From Natrialba swarupiae (GTDB lineage Archaea > Halobacteriota > Halobacteria > Halobacteriales > Natrialbaceae): a stretch of DNA of 64,000 nt. The notes beneath the pieces were generated by a model that saw nothing but the letters and a program-made list of their open reading frames with translations, made no database searches and was not told the DNA's origin. A program made the position numbers and the translations under genes. Below are positions 1 to 9,500 of this stretch, piece after piece. Positions within the stretch are counted from its first letter, which is position 1; each line of letters opens with the position of its first letter. The stretch lies in the NCBI RefSeq assembly GCF_008245225.1, contig NZ_VTAW01000001.1, forward strand, positions 355,253 to 419,252. The letters run 5' to 3'.

Positions 1-186
1 GCCGAACCGATCCTCCCGCTCGCTCGGCGAGACGGCGATCGGCTCGAGGAGGGCGGCGTCCCAGCCGTCTTCGCGGTACTCGTCGGCGATCGACGCCGCG
101 TCCTCGAGCAGTTCGGTCCAGGACGGATCGGTCGTGGCTGCGTCGTCGGTCGAGGGGGAGTGGTCCGGGCCGGATCGTGGCGACAT
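1..186 (-). CDS. N-terminal part of an uncharacterised haloarchaeal protein (runs off the left edge)
   Basis: An open frame reads leftwards from an ATG at 184-186 to the window edge without a stop, giving the first 62 residues. The start is a Ser/Pro/Thr/Asp-rich stretch. It is followed by a helix-like segment with the pattern WTELLEDAASIADEYREDGW, which looks like the opening of small haloarchaeal proteins of unknown function, possibly the DUF7529 type. I give no function. The downstream gene on the same strand as read (220-1032) lies upstream in transcription order, so the two may be co-transcribed with a 33 bp gap. Confidence 0.6.
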   Translation of the reverse strand, partial: MSPRSGPDHSPSTDDAATTDPSWTELLEDAASIADEYREDGWDAALLEPIAVSPSEREDRFG

Positions 187-219
187 ACTCGAGTCAGACG
201 TGACCGAGCCTCGAAAACG

Positions 220-1032
220 TTACCACGAACCCCCTCCCGAATCATCGGGAACTGACGGGCCGTCGTCGGTATCCGAGACGCGCGATACGTCCCCCGGTTC
301 GCCGTCGACGAGTTCGGCAATCGGGCGCGGCTCGGGCTCGTCGTCGCCGGCGAGAGCGGTCTCGAGCGCCGCCCGGACCGTTTCTGGCTCGACGTCGATG
401 CCGGCGTCGGCGAGCGCGCCCACGGCGTCCGGATCGAACGCCAGTCCGAGCGCGCCGTAGACGTCCTCGAGGACGCCCACCAGTTCGTTCCCTCCGTCGA
501 CGATGACGATACCGGCAGTGACCGCGGCCTGCTGTCGGACGCGCTGGGCGATACCGACGACCTTTGCCGATCGCGAGTTCCCGTCGCCGCCACCGGACGG
601 CGCAGCGATCGACAGCGAGTGTGATCCCGGACAGAACGCGCCGTCGGGTTCGCCTCGTCGAGCCTCGAGGCCGACGTCGCCGAGCGCGCGTTCGATGGCC
701 GCGGTCGTCCGCTCGTAGCGGTCGTCGATCCCCCGTCGAAAGTCCGTGACCGGTTCGGCGCGGGCGAACGCGATCGTCGTCTCGCCGTCGTAGGCGACGG
801 CTCGACCGCCGACGGCGCGCTCGACCGCCGGGAACCCGCGGGCTCGAGCCGCCTCCAGCGCACGGGAGTAGCCGTCGGTCCCGGCGTCTCGACGGCCGAA
901 GGCGACCTGTCGGTGGGGAACCCAGACGCGAGCCGCGGGGTCGCCAGCGGCGGCTACCTCGAGGAGGCGAGTACTCGCTGCTCGGTCCGTTTCGATCGTC
1001 GACGGGCGTCCGCGATACAGCCGCATACGCAC
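220..1032 (-). CDS. lipoate-protein ligase A / octanoyltransferase-like protein
   Basis: A 270-residue member of the biotin/lipoate A/B ligase fold. Visible motifs follow the LplA order: HRQVAFGRRDAG near residue 40, AVGGRAVAYDG (the RxxGGRAVxHD region) near 72, and SAKVVGIAQRV near 155, where the Lys is expected to bind the acyl-adenylate. The family attaches lipoate or octanoate to E2 or GcvH proteins. The last ~45 residues are a polar, disordered-looking tail. Initiation at the first or third codon (both Met) is possible. Substrate and direction (salvage ligase or transferase) cannot be decided from sequence. Confidence 0.8.
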   Translation of the reverse strand: MRMRLYRGRPSTIETDRAASTRLLEVAAAGDPAARVWVPHRQVAFGRRDAGTDGYSRALEAARARGFPAVERAVGGRAVAYDGETTIAFARAEPVTDFRRGIDDRYERTTAAIERALGDVGLEARRGEPDGAFCPGSHSLSIAAPSGGGDGNSRSAKVVGIAQRVRQQAAVTAGIVIVDGGNELVGVLEDVYGALGLAFDPDAVGALADAGIDVEPETVRAALETALAGDDEPEPRPIAELVDGEPGDVSRVSDTDDGPSVPDDSGGGSW

Positions 1033-1095
1033 GGATTCGGGTCGACGACCCTAAACGCTCCCGTCCCCTCGATTCACGAGAGTGGAGTCGACAGA

Positions 1096-2025
1096 ATGAC
1101 GGTCGGAGTCCCCAGTTCGGTGCTCTCTCGCTACGCTCGTTTCTCGCTGTACAACTCGCCGTACCCCGCACACGACTGCGGCTGTGCGATCGACCTCTAC
1201 CCGGGGACGCTCGAGGACGGGCGCACCACGGCCGCCCCGAGTCCCGTCTCCGGCGTCGTCCGCGAGACGCGGACGGTCCGCGCGCCGCCGAAACCCTACG
1301 CGCCCACGCACGATCACCTCCTTCTCGTCGACTGCGACGAGCCGCCCGAACTCGAGGGGTTGATCGCGCGTATCCTCCACGTCGAGCCGGCGGTCGAGGC
1401 CGGCGACCGCGTCGAGATGGGCGACTCGCTCGGCGAACTCGTCCGCGCGGGCTTTTTCGCCCCCTGGGTCGACAACCACCTCCACGTTGGCGTTCGCCGT
1501 CCCGACCAGAACCTCCGGCGGGCGACGGGGTCGCTCCGGCTCGAGCCGGACGTCGAGATCCGACCGCTCGCGTGGGATGGAACCGGAACGGTGGTCGCGA
1601 CCGGCGAGACGTACGCCGTTCTCGACGCGCCCACCCACCCGAATCCGGGACCGGAGTTCGTCGGGATCGGAGTCGGTCGTGGGAACGGCGACCACGCCGA
1701 CGGGTTCGCGGGCGTTCTCGACGGCGGGCTCCCCCACTACGACGGCGGCGGCCTCCTCGAGACGAACCACCGGCGAACGCGGGGTGTGTCCGATCACGGG
1801 ACGCCCGAGGGGCCGCTCACGCTCGCCGGCGAACGAATCGGCACCCTCGAGACGGACGGTCGGACGATCAACTGGGACGACGTCGTCGTGACGGCAAACG
1901 GCGACCCCGTCACCGGCCTCTCGACGTTCTGCGCTCGAGACGGTGGCTTCGGCGCGAAACTCGTCGGGAGCGATCACGGGCTCGCAGTCGGCGAGCGAGT
2001 TCGGGTGGGCGTTCGTCGCGGGTGA
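1096..2025 (+). CDS. uncharacterised protein with a biotinyl/M23-like beta core
   Basis: A 309-residue protein read from the ATG at 1096. The frame stays open further upstream, but that part overlaps the divergent ligase gene. The N-terminal half contains DCGCAIDLYPG, then PSPVSGVV, then VEAGDRVEMGDSLGELVRAG, then WVDNHLHVGVRRP. That succession resembles the hammerhead/lipoyl-like beta strands and the HxH ending of LytM/M23 peptidases. The expected HxxxD zinc motif of M23 is not clear, so peptidase activity is not claimed. The C-terminal third carries an ELxGxRIGTLETDGRTINW-like beta segment. There is no signal peptide or membrane segment. Function unknown. Confidence 0.7.
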   Translation: MTVGVPSSVLSRYARFSLYNSPYPAHDCGCAIDLYPGTLEDGRTTAAPSPVSGVVRETRTVRAPPKPYAPTHDHLLLVDCDEPPELEGLIARILHVEPAVEAGDRVEMGDSLGELVRAGFFAPWVDNHLHVGVRRPDQNLRRATGSLRLEPDVEIRPLAWDGTGTVVATGETYAVLDAPTHPNPGPEFVGIGVGRGNGDHADGFAGVLDGGLPHYDGGGLLETNHRRTRGVSDHGTPEGPLTLAGERIGTLETDGRTINWDDVVVTANGDPVTGLSTFCARDGGFGAKLVGSDHGLAVGERVRVGVRRG

Positions 2026-2035
2026 GCCGGCTCGG

Positions 2036-3487
2036 CTACTCCGCTTCCAGGGTCTCGCCGTCGACGACACGACCGACGAACAGCGGCGTCTCCGTCGGCC
2101 GGTCCCGGACGTAAAAGAGAAACGGGCGATCGACGGTCATCTCGACGCGCTCGGTCTGGGACTCCGCAGTGTCCTCGACGACGACCGCCGTGGCGGCGGC
2201 CGCCTCGGTGCCGTCCTCGTCGACCTCGACGAAACTCTCGTGGAGGATGTCGTCGATGGCCAGCAGTTCGTCGTCGCCGTCGACCATCCCAGTAAAGTCG
2301 GCGGAACCGACGAACGCTTGCTCCATTCCAAGCTCCTGCATGACGTCGACGAGGCTGAACGACGATTCGATGCCGAATTTCGGAAGCTCGAGGTCGACCT
2401 CCGGACGCCGGGTCTCCTCGAGCATGATCGCGAGCCGGTCGACCGAGAACGACTCCTCGAAGGCCTCGAACTCGCCCTCGGCGGGACAGACGACGATCAT
2501 GCTCGTCTCGCCGTTGGCGTAGGGCAACTCGACCAGCTGGTGGCCATCGACCTCGGCGTACCGAAACTCCTCGACCTGGGACATCATCTGGACCTCGCTC
2601 TCGGTGCCGTCGAGGCTCGTGAAGGGTTTCGGTTCGGTCCCTGCCTGGTCGAACTCGTACTCCCAGGCCGCGAGGAAGTAGACCGCGTTCGTCAGGACCA
2701 TCCGAGTCGCCTGGTCGATCGATCCCTCCGGAAGGAGATCCTCGATTCGGTCGTTCGTCCGACTTTCGACCCACTCGTTTATCTCCTGGCGGGCTTGCTC
2801 GGGGCTGTCCCTGAAGTCGACGACGTGCTCGCCGGCTCCGTAGTACGCCTCGAGCAGGTCGAGGTAGTCGTCGTCGAACGGGTAGGTCTGTTCTGCCCAG
2901 ACGGCGTTGGCACTCGAGAGCTGGAAGCCGAGGTCGTCCTCGTCTTCGTCGTCGTCATCCTCCCCGTCGTCCGTCCACTCCGGCGTCTCGACTTCGGCAC
3001 CGTCCTCGTTGCGCCGCTCGAACTCGTCTTCGAGCGCGCCGAAGGCGGCGTGGAGCTCTTCGCCCTCGAGGTCGTAGCGCAGCGCGTCGGCCATCTCCTC
3101 GGCGGTCTCGCCGCGTGCGCCAGCGTAGGTCATCGCCAGCGCGACGGAGATGCTGTACGGCGAGAAGAAGAGATTGTTGTCGGGCTCGTCCGCCCGAAGT
3201 TCAGCGAGCGCCTCGAGCGAGAACGCGACGTTTCCACGCACCTGCTGGGCGAGGGCGTCGACCTCGATATCGGGGTCGGTGACGGGGTCGATCCGTGGAA
3301 AGTCGGGAGCCTCCCGGTCGAACGAGCCATCGTCGCCGTCGGCGTCGCCGCTGTCGGTACCGTCGGGATCGGCATCACCGTCTCCGTCGGTGTCGTCCGA
3401 ACTCCCGTTGCCGTCGCTCGTACACCCCGCGACACCGGCGAGGAGGGCACCGGTGAGCGCGAGCAGGGACCGCCTATCGGGCATCAT
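2036..3487 (-). CDS. serpin-family protease inhibitor lipoprotein
   Basis: A 483-residue serpin. The N-terminus is a short signal with an Arg pair (PDRRSLLAL) and a lipobox ending at Cys22, followed by an acidic Asp/Ser linker, so the inhibitor is probably anchored outside the cell. Serpin hallmarks are present: NAVYFLAAWEYEF near the middle, FTSLDGTE, and PFLFYVRDRPTETPLFVGRV at the C-terminus. The hinge GTEAAAATAVV has the small residues typical of inhibitory serpins that insert the reactive loop. By spacing from the hinge Gly, P1-P1' falls near the EDTAES stretch, so the target protease is not the usual trypsin type; this is an estimate. The insertion rich in Asp/Glu around residues 170-185 looks like a haloadaptation. 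Confidence 0.92.
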   Translation of the reverse strand: MMPDRRSLLALTGALLAGVAGCTSDGNGSSDDTDGDGDADPDGTDSGDADGDDGSFDREAPDFPRIDPVTDPDIEVDALAQQVRGNVAFSLEALAELRADEPDNNLFFSPYSISVALAMTYAGARGETAEEMADALRYDLEGEELHAAFGALEDEFERRNEDGAEVETPEWTDDGEDDDDEDEDDLGFQLSSANAVWAEQTYPFDDDYLDLLEAYYGAGEHVVDFRDSPEQARQEINEWVESRTNDRIEDLLPEGSIDQATRMVLTNAVYFLAAWEYEFDQAGTEPKPFTSLDGTESEVQMMSQVEEFRYAEVDGHQLVELPYANGETSMIVVCPAEGEFEAFEESFSVDRLAIMLEETRRPEVDLELPKFGIESSFSLVDVMQELGMEQAFVGSADFTGMVDGDDELLAIDDILHESFVEVDEDGTEAAAATAVVVEDTAESQTERVEMTVDRPFLFYVRDRPTETPLFVGRVVDGETLEAE

Positions 3488-3633
3488 ACACGACCCGCCG
3501 TGGGGAACGAGTAAACGCTTTGTGATAGGTGAAGGAGACGTTTGAGCGAAACGCGCCCGAACGGAGCGACGGGCGATGTGGCTGGGGCGGTTCCCGGCAG
3601 TGAACTTTCACTCCGAGCGCACCAATTACGGAT

Positions 3634-3905
3634 ATGGCCGATCTGCCCACGGAGCCCGACGAGCCGTTCCGGGACGACGTGGGGGACGCCGACGTCTACA
3701 GGTGCTATCGAACGCTCGTGAACGTGTCTTGGGTGGTGTCTCTCAGCTCGATTCGGACGGGCACATCGTCGTGGCCGACGACCGGCTCCGTGACGCCACC
3801 GACGTCTCGATCCTCCTCCCGGCCGACGGCCGGCTGAATAAACGCTCGGCAACCGACGACGAGAGAAGCGGTGCCGTCAAGGGCCTCCCCGTCGGACGGC
3901 GTTCC
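3634..3905 (+). pseudogene. possible frameshifted remnant upstream of the thioesterase
   Basis: From the ATG at 3634 one frame reads MADLPTEPDEPFRDDVG and on through DADVYR, acidic and natural-looking, then turns into Ser/Thr/Arg-rich text typical of a shadow frame. Just where it degrades (near 3700-3710) another frame gives VLGGVSQLDSDGHIVVADD and on to LLPADG, again natural-looking. The two halves would join by a frameshift into one ~70-residue protein. This may be a decayed gene or chance. I recognise no family. Confidence 0.25.
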
Positions 3906-4391
3906 ATGACCGACGATCTGCAAGCCGCGATGGCGGAGTTCGACGACCTCGGGGAGGCCGTCAGCTACGTCGTCGAGGAACACCACGAGTTCCTCTCGTG
4001 GATCGGGACGACCGTCGACGACGTCGGCGACGGAACGATGACGCTCTCGATTCCCTACGACGAGAAGCTGACGAACGCGCGCCCGAACGGCCCGACGGAC
4101 CGGCGGCCGGACATCAACGGCGGCGTCGCGGCGACGCTCGTCGACACCGCCGGCGGCCTCGCGCTTCGAACTGAACTCGAGGACCCCTTCGGCGGCGAGG
4201 TTGCGACGATCAACCTGAACGTCAACTACCTCCGGCCGGCGACCGGCGACCTCACCGCGCGGGCGGAGGTCGTTCGAGCCGGTTCGAGCGTCGGCGTCAG
4301 CGAGGTCGTCGTCGAGAGTACGACGCCCGACGGCGAGACGCGCGAGGTCGCAACCGGCCAGGGGGCGTATCGGCTCTTTCGCGATCGGTAA
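3906..4391 (+). CDS. PaaI-type hotdog-fold thioesterase
   Basis: A 161-residue single-domain hotdog protein that should hydrolyse acyl-CoA or aryl-CoA thioesters. The core pattern DINGGVAATLVDTAGGLAL corresponds to the family signature around the long helix, with the conserved Asp of the DTAGG turn. It is followed by NLNVNYLRPATGDL, the second strand pair. The usual His-Gly-Gly is Asn-Gly-Gly here, so an active-site position is altered. I start at the ATG at 3906 because the sequence before it in the same frame does not look like this family. It is followed by an unrelated convergent small gene. Substrate unknown. Confidence 0.85.
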   Translation: MTDDLQAAMAEFDDLGEAVSYVVEEHHEFLSWIGTTVDDVGDGTMTLSIPYDEKLTNARPNGPTDRRPDINGGVAATLVDTAGGLALRTELEDPFGGEVATINLNVNYLRPATGDLTARAEVVRAGSSVGVSEVVVESTTPDGETREVATGQGAYRLFRDR

Positions 4392-4474
4392 TGTCGTAGT
4401 GGACGGAGTGGCGTACTGTCCCTGTGTCCGACCGGGACGGATTTCGCCCCACAGATCTGACGAACACCAGACGA

Positions 4475-4612
4475 TCAGTTTGTACTCGAAGCGGCGGAAT
4501 CACCATCGTGTCGGCCGAACCAGACCCGTGCGTAGAGGAGGAATCCGGCCGCCGCGACGACGAGGAAGTAGAGGTAGATAGCCACCTCGAGGTGTGCGGG
4601 AACCACGTCCAT
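4475..4612 (-). CDS. 45-residue single-span membrane protein
   Basis: From an ATG at 4610-4612 the frame gives a 45-residue protein: a short N-terminus, one hydrophobic helix (AIYLYFLVVAAAGFLLYARV), then a charged tail ending in SASSTN-like residues. Longer in-frame starts exist upstream, but that extension is low-quality and overlaps a palindromic repeat. Function unknown. It faces the convergent thioesterase. Confidence 0.55.
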   Translation of the reverse strand: MDVVPAHLEVAIYLYFLVVAAAGFLLYARVWFGRHDGDSAASSTN

Positions 4613-4706
4613 ACCCACGGACTGATCCGACGGTCCATACCAATACGGCTGAACTGATTCGTCTACTATGAGGGCACCGGCCACGGGCGACGACGGCTGG
4701 ATTCGA

Positions 4707-4786
4707 GACGGTCTGCTGTCCGTCAGTACCGCCACACCCGGAGAACGGGTCCCGGATGCGGCGGCACACAGGGACAGCAATCCGTC
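4707..4786. repeat. family A palindromic repeat, copy 1
   Basis: Terminal inverted repeats pair GACGGTCTGCTGTCC at 4707-4721 with GGACAGCAATCCGTC at 4772-4786 (13 of 15 matched). The interior begins CGTCAGTACCGCC, like the other family A copies. It lies in the gap between two small membrane-protein genes and has no coding potential. Confidence 0.6.
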
Positions 4787-4887
4787 TGAGACGGCAGACA
4801 AGGCGGTCGAGTTGCAGACGTCAACGGGAATCGGATCGACTCCTCTCGAGGGCAAGAATCGATCACTTTCGAGAACAATCGGATCGA

Positions 4888-5049
4888 CTACTCTCGAGAG
4901 ACCATCACGTACCGGATACCGAGATAGACCATGACGAGGCCGAACGTGACGGCGTACAGCGTCGAACCGGCCGTTGCCGCGACGACCAGTGCGGCGCCGT
5001 TGAGCGCGATCCCGAAGACGTACATCAAACCGAGTCGGCGACGGTTCAT
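4888..5049 (-). CDS. 53-residue two-span membrane protein
   Basis: It starts at the ATG at 5047-5049, which overlaps the TGA of the upstream 67-residue gene by the ATGA arrangement, so the two are very likely translationally coupled. The protein is almost entirely two hydrophobic spans (GLMYVFGIALNGAALVVAA and LYAVTFGLVMVYLGIRYVM) with a basic N-terminus MNRRR and a short C-tail. It has no recognisable family. Confidence 0.6.
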   Translation of the reverse strand: MNRRRLGLMYVFGIALNGAALVVAATAGSTLYAVTFGLVMVYLGIRYVMVSRE

Positions 5050-5249
5050 CGGCGTTCGCCTCCCTCGTTGACGGTAGTCGCCGGTCCGCGAATTTCGAGG
5101 GGGCCGTCCCGATTCGTCACCGTCTCCTCGAACACCCGATTCGTCACCGTCTCCTCGAACACTCGATTCGTCTCCGTCCCCTCGAACGTCCACCGCGAAT
5201 ACGTCCCCTCGAGCGTCCAGCCTGTCACGATCCTGCCGACCCTGTCCAT
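5046..5249 (-). CDS. 67-residue hydrophilic protein with 9-residue tandem repeats
   Basis: A small protein beginning MDRVGRIVTGWTLEGTYSRW. Its middle is built from a 9-residue repeat (VFEETVTNR), present twice and followed by TNRDGPLE. Its stop overlaps the start of the downstream membrane protein by four bases, which supports real translation. There is no signal peptide. It may be a partner of the membrane protein. Function unknown. Confidence 0.5.
   Translation of the reverse strand: MDRVGRIVTGWTLEGTYSRWTFEGTETNRVFEETVTNRVFEETVTNRDGPLEIRGPATTVNEGGERR
5111..5191. repeat. 27-bp tandem repeat inside the 67-residue gene
   Basis: Three consecutive 27-bp units start at 5111, 5138 and 5165, each opening with GATTCGTC. 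Units one and two differ at a single base; unit three is diverged. The period is a multiple of three, so the reading frame is kept and copy number could change without a frameshift. Confidence 0.8.
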
Positions 5250-5320
5250 ACGGAACCTTCGAAGGCGTCGATAAAAACCCTCGTACTACGGCTGGCGGTC
5301 GGACGGTCACAGCGAACCGT

Positions 5321-5395
5321 CTCGTACGGTGTCCGTCAGCGCCGGTCGGTCCGCGAGCAACCCTGCGATCCCACCGCGACAGCGTTCCGCATCAG
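5321..5395. repeat. family A palindromic repeat, copy 2
   Basis: The right part read on the minus strand begins CTGATGCGGAACGCTGTCGC, and the other end reads GGCGCTGACGGACACCG. Both match the ends of the copy at 15785-15864 and the copy at 61112. It lies directly after the end of the DUF5809 gene and reaches its stop codon. Confidence 0.5.
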
Positions 5396-5802
5396 ACCAG
5401 TTCGCGGTAGATTCGGCCGAACGCCTGCCGGCGCAACGTCGCGACCGCCGCCTCCTCCTCGTTCTGGAAGGTCGCAGCGACGGCCTCCCCCTCGGGTCCC
5501 GCGTGCCAGACGACGTTGTCGACGTTCTCGTTGCCGATCTCGGTGACCTCGCCTTCGTACTCGTCGCGCCACTTCTCGTACGCTTCGCGGGAGCCGACGG
5601 CGACCGACAGGAGGCTCGCGAACAGCGCGTCTCGAGCCGTCTCGACGACGTCGCCCGTGACGCGGTCGTCGTACTCCGCGCGGTCGAACGACATCGCCTT
5701 GGCGACCTCGCGAACGACCGTCTGGGCCGCGGGGCCGACCGATTCGTACGCCTCGCGTGCCTCGGCGGACGACTCGAACTCGAAGCTCCCGACCGTGTGC
5801 AT
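5392..5802 (-). CDS. DUF5809 family protein
   Basis: A 136-residue soluble protein beginning MHTVGSFEFESSAEAREAYE, with the pattern of the haloarchaeal DUF5809 family: an alpha-helical N-terminal half, then VTEIGNENVDNVVWHAGPEG and a C-terminal helix. It lies 48 bp downstream of the DUF5810 gene on the same strand, and I recall this pairing in other haloarchaea. Molecular role unknown. Confidence 0.75.
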   Translation of the reverse strand: MHTVGSFEFESSAEAREAYESVGPAAQTVVREVAKAMSFDRAEYDDRVTGDVVETARDALFASLLSVAVGSREAYEKWRDEYEGEVTEIGNENVDNVVWHAGPEGEAVAATFQNEEEAAVATLRRQAFGRIYRELV

Positions 5803-5850
5803 ACGCGAACCGTCGGGCGACGGGTAGTTACGCGTTTTCGTTCGATCCGG

Positions 5851-6303
5851 TTACGCGGACCCGTCCGCGTCGTCGGATGACTGGTCGCGGTCACCCGACT
5901 CGCCGGCGTCGCTCCCGCCCCCGCCGTGTTCGTCGGCGTCTCCGCCCACCTCCATTCGCCGGGTCAGTTCACGGGCCTCCTCGAGGACGCCCGCCGCCTC
6001 CTCCGTCAGCTCGCCGCGTCCTGACCGGCGACTCTGTTCTGCGAGTCCGGCCTCGAATCCCGGCGGACGACCCGGCTCGGTGTCGTGGCTCGCGCCCTCG
6101 AACGCCGGCGTCTCGATCTCCGGGGCGTGTTCGGCGACGATCTCGCCGAGTTCCGTCGGCGAGCAGTCGCTCCACTCGGGGGCGTGCTCCTCGAGCCACT
6201 CGAGGTGGTCCCGACGGCCGAGCGAAGCGGTGACCGCGAGGTGGTTCGCGAGGTGTTCGGCGTCGGCCTGTTCGACGTCACAGACCGGACAGGCGTATCC
6301 CAT
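5851..6303 (-). CDS. DUF5810 zinc-finger-like protein
   Basis: A 150-residue protein starting MGYACPVCDVEQADAEHLAN, typical of DUF5810. The CPVC pair and two downstream His (EHLANHLA) form a C2H2-like zinc knuckle at residues 5-22. A helical segment with DHLEWLEEHAPEWSD follows, then a disordered Asp/Gly/Ser-rich tail. I chose the ATG at 6303 because the zinc motif follows immediately; an in-frame upstream Met at 6432 would add an unconserved-looking 43 residues. It is likely co-transcribed with the DUF5809 gene. Nucleic-acid or protein binding is an inference. Confidence 0.8.
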   Translation of the reverse strand: MGYACPVCDVEQADAEHLANHLAVTASLGRRDHLEWLEEHAPEWSDCSPTELGEIVAEHAPEIETPAFEGASHDTEPGRPPGFEAGLAEQSRRSGRGELTEEAAGVLEEARELTRRMEVGGDADEHGGGGSDAGESGDRDQSSDDADGSA

Positions 6304-6550
6304 ACGGAACCCGTGACCGCGGACGGGTAAAACGTCCACGCACCACGGGACGAGAGGTCGGATCCCTGCCCCCGAACCTGGTGTTAAATATAGTACATTT
6401 CCCCATCCAGAGCGAGGCCGAACCGTCCACACGACCCCGTCAGTCGCCTGCTTATTTTATATCTAGTGAATATCCCGTGAGAACGAACATCATGATTTAT
6501 TGAATTATATAACACCAATACTTATGTGATGGGAAAGAACAGGGGACATC

Positions 6551-9500
6551 ATGGGCACGCACGACACGATCGGTGATAACCGACTCGGGCGACGTTCGTT
6601 CGTCTCGTTGCTCGGGGCGACGGCAGGAGCGTTCGCGCTGTCGGGATCGACGGGCGCGACGGCCGGTGAATCGACCGCGAGCGACGGCCTCGAGGCGCTG
6701 TCGTTTTACTCGACGGCGTCGCAGGTGAGCGCCGACTACGGGCCGCTGGCGGACGACGACCACGTCGTCGCGTGGGCCTCCGAGGAGGCGTCCGTAATGA
6801 TCGCTGACGAAGAGGGAACCGACGAGGACGACGTCGTCTTCTACGAGGACGAGCGCATTCCGCTGATCAGCCAGGACGGCAACGTGATTGGGATCGGCAG
6901 CGCCGGCTTCCTGAGCGACGAACGCGGCGGCTTCCACTTCGGCAACGAGCAGTTCGTCCTCAACGCCTGGGACGAGCTGATGGGACCCAACAGCACGGTC
7001 CTGTGGGACGAGAGCCACCAGCAGTACTGGGACCTCGAGAGCCACGGGACGTTTCGCCGCTACGCGGAAGACCACGGCTACGACCTCCAGGCACTCGAGG
7101 AGTTCGACGCCGACGGGACCGTCCTCGAGTTCTACTCGACGGCGAGTCAGATCTCAGCCGACGGTGACGCGCTCACCGAAGACGACCTCGCGGGCGACGA
7201 CGACCGCTCGGTGCTGGCGTGGGCCGAGGCGACGGCGACGAACGTCGACGGAACCGACGAGGGCGCGTACATCTACGGCGACGACGAGCGAATCCCGCTG
7301 ATCACGCGGGACGGCAACGTCGTCGGCTTCGGCGCGCCGTTCGCCGAGGACGAGAGCGACCGGGACGATAACAGGGAGTTCGTTCTCAACGTCTGGGACG
7401 ACGTGGTCGACGGCGAGACGGTCTACTGGGACGAGAGTCACGGCCAGTACTACGACGCTTCGCAGTTCGAAGGCCTCGTCTCGGACGCCGAGGCGGCAGG
7501 CTACACCGTCGAACCGACCGACGATCTGCTCGCGGTTCTCGGTGGGGGTTCGGACGATGACGAGACCGGCGACGCCGACGACTCGAGCAGTGACGGCGAC
7601 GCCGATGACTCGAGCGACGGTGACGGAGTCACGGACGCCGACGCAGTGGTCATCACCACCCCCGCGGAGGCGTTCACGGACGCGGAACTCACGGCGCTCG
7701 CGGCGTTCGTCGACGATGGCGGGGCCGTTTTCCTCCACGACCAGTCGGACTTCGGCGGCCACGACGAGACCGACAACCTAAACGAGATCGCCGACGCGCT
7801 CGAGTTGGGCTTTCGGTTCAACGCGGACCAGGTCGAAGACGACGCGACTGGCTGGGCTGAGTTCGTGTTCACGACGACCGACTTCGCCGAGGAGTACCTC
7901 GAGGGAGACGTCTCGGTCGGACTCGACGACGCGGACGGGCTCGTCGTCACCACGCCCGAGTGGGAGTTCTGGGACGACGAACTCGAGGCGCTCGAGTCGT
8001 TCGTCGACGACGGGGGGAGCGTCTTCCTGTTCGACCAGTCGGATTTCGGCGGGAACGACCAAACGGAGAATTTGAACGAGATCGCCGACCATCTGGATCT
8101 CGCCTTCCGGTTCAACGGCGGCCAGGTCGAAGACGAGGTCTACAACGCCGGACCGGAGTACGAGCCGCTGTCGACGGAGTTCTCGCCGGCGTTCGACTAC
8201 TTCGCCGACAGAGACGGCGTCGCCATCGAGTTCGAGCGCGGCGAGGAGTACTACGGACGGGTCGTCCGCGTCTTCGACGGCGACACGTTCGAAGTCGAGT
8301 TCGACACCGAGTACGGCTACCGCGACGTCGTCCGTCACATTGGGATGGACACCGCCGAGACGCCGCCCGCCGAGAACGAACCCGAAGAGTGGTTCGGCAT
8401 CCCCGACGACGCGGACGAACACCTCTACGAGTGGGGCGAAAACGCCACCGAGTTCTCGCTCGAACTCATGGCACCCGAGGACGCAGAGGCCGGCGACACC
8501 GACATCGAAGGACGTCACGTCAAGATGACGTTCGACGAGAACGAGCCGCTTCGGGGCAACTACGGTCGATTGCTCACTCATATGTACTACGATCCCGACG
8601 AGTTTGCGGCCGACTTCGCGACCGACTCGTTCTCGCGAAACTACAACCGCGAGACGATCGAGGAAGGCTACGCCCGCGTCTACTCCTCCGGTTTCTCGAA
8701 CCACGACGAGTGGTCTGCTCTCGAGGAAGACGCCCTCGCCGAGGGACGTGGCATCTGGTCGGCGGCGGACTTCGACGCGCTCGAGGCGATCCGCAACGAC
8801 CCAGTCGAGGAGCTGTTCGTTCCGTCGGCACGGAGCATCCGGAGCGCCGACGGTTGGGGCGGGAGCCCGCTCTCGGACGACCGGGTGGCGGTTTCCGCCT
8901 CCTCGAGCGCCGACCAGGAACTCGAAGACGGTGGCGTCGCCTACGACGACGAGATTCCGCTGGTCGGCGTCGACGAGGACGAACGCGTCGCACTCGTCGG
9001 GGGGTTGATGATCCACGAAGAGTACGAAGAAGGCGAAGAGTTCGACGTCGACACGAGCGGTTACGGCAACTTCCCGTTCCTCTCGAATCTCCTCGATCAC
9101 CTCTCGGAGACCGACGGCGACGTCCTCGTCGCTGGCGGACAGGGACAGTTCAACGCCGATGGCTCGCTCTCGCTCGAGCGCTGTCAGTACTACCTCCGCT
9201 ATCTCGAGGGAGTGGGCCTTCGCCTCCGCCAGATCAACGACCTGCCGGAGACGCTCCCGGCCGAAGCGGAGACGCCACGGGCCGTCCTGGTTACGGCACC
9301 GGCTCGAGAGCTCGAGTTCGACGAGATCCTCGCGCTTCGGGAGTTCCGAAACGACGGCGGCGCCGTCGTCATGCTCGGCAGTGCCGAGGCGTCGGCCGAT
9401 CACACGGAGAACCTGAACGATCTCGCGGACGCGCTGAACACGGACCTCCGATTCAACGCGGACGCGGTCGTCGACGAGGAACACAACCTCGCGGACGACC

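Noticed and set aside
242..1171. Long Arg-rich reading frames overlapping the ligase and other genes
   Set aside because: Their Arg/Ser/Pro-rich content is the usual shadow of GC-rich haloarchaeal codons in other frames.
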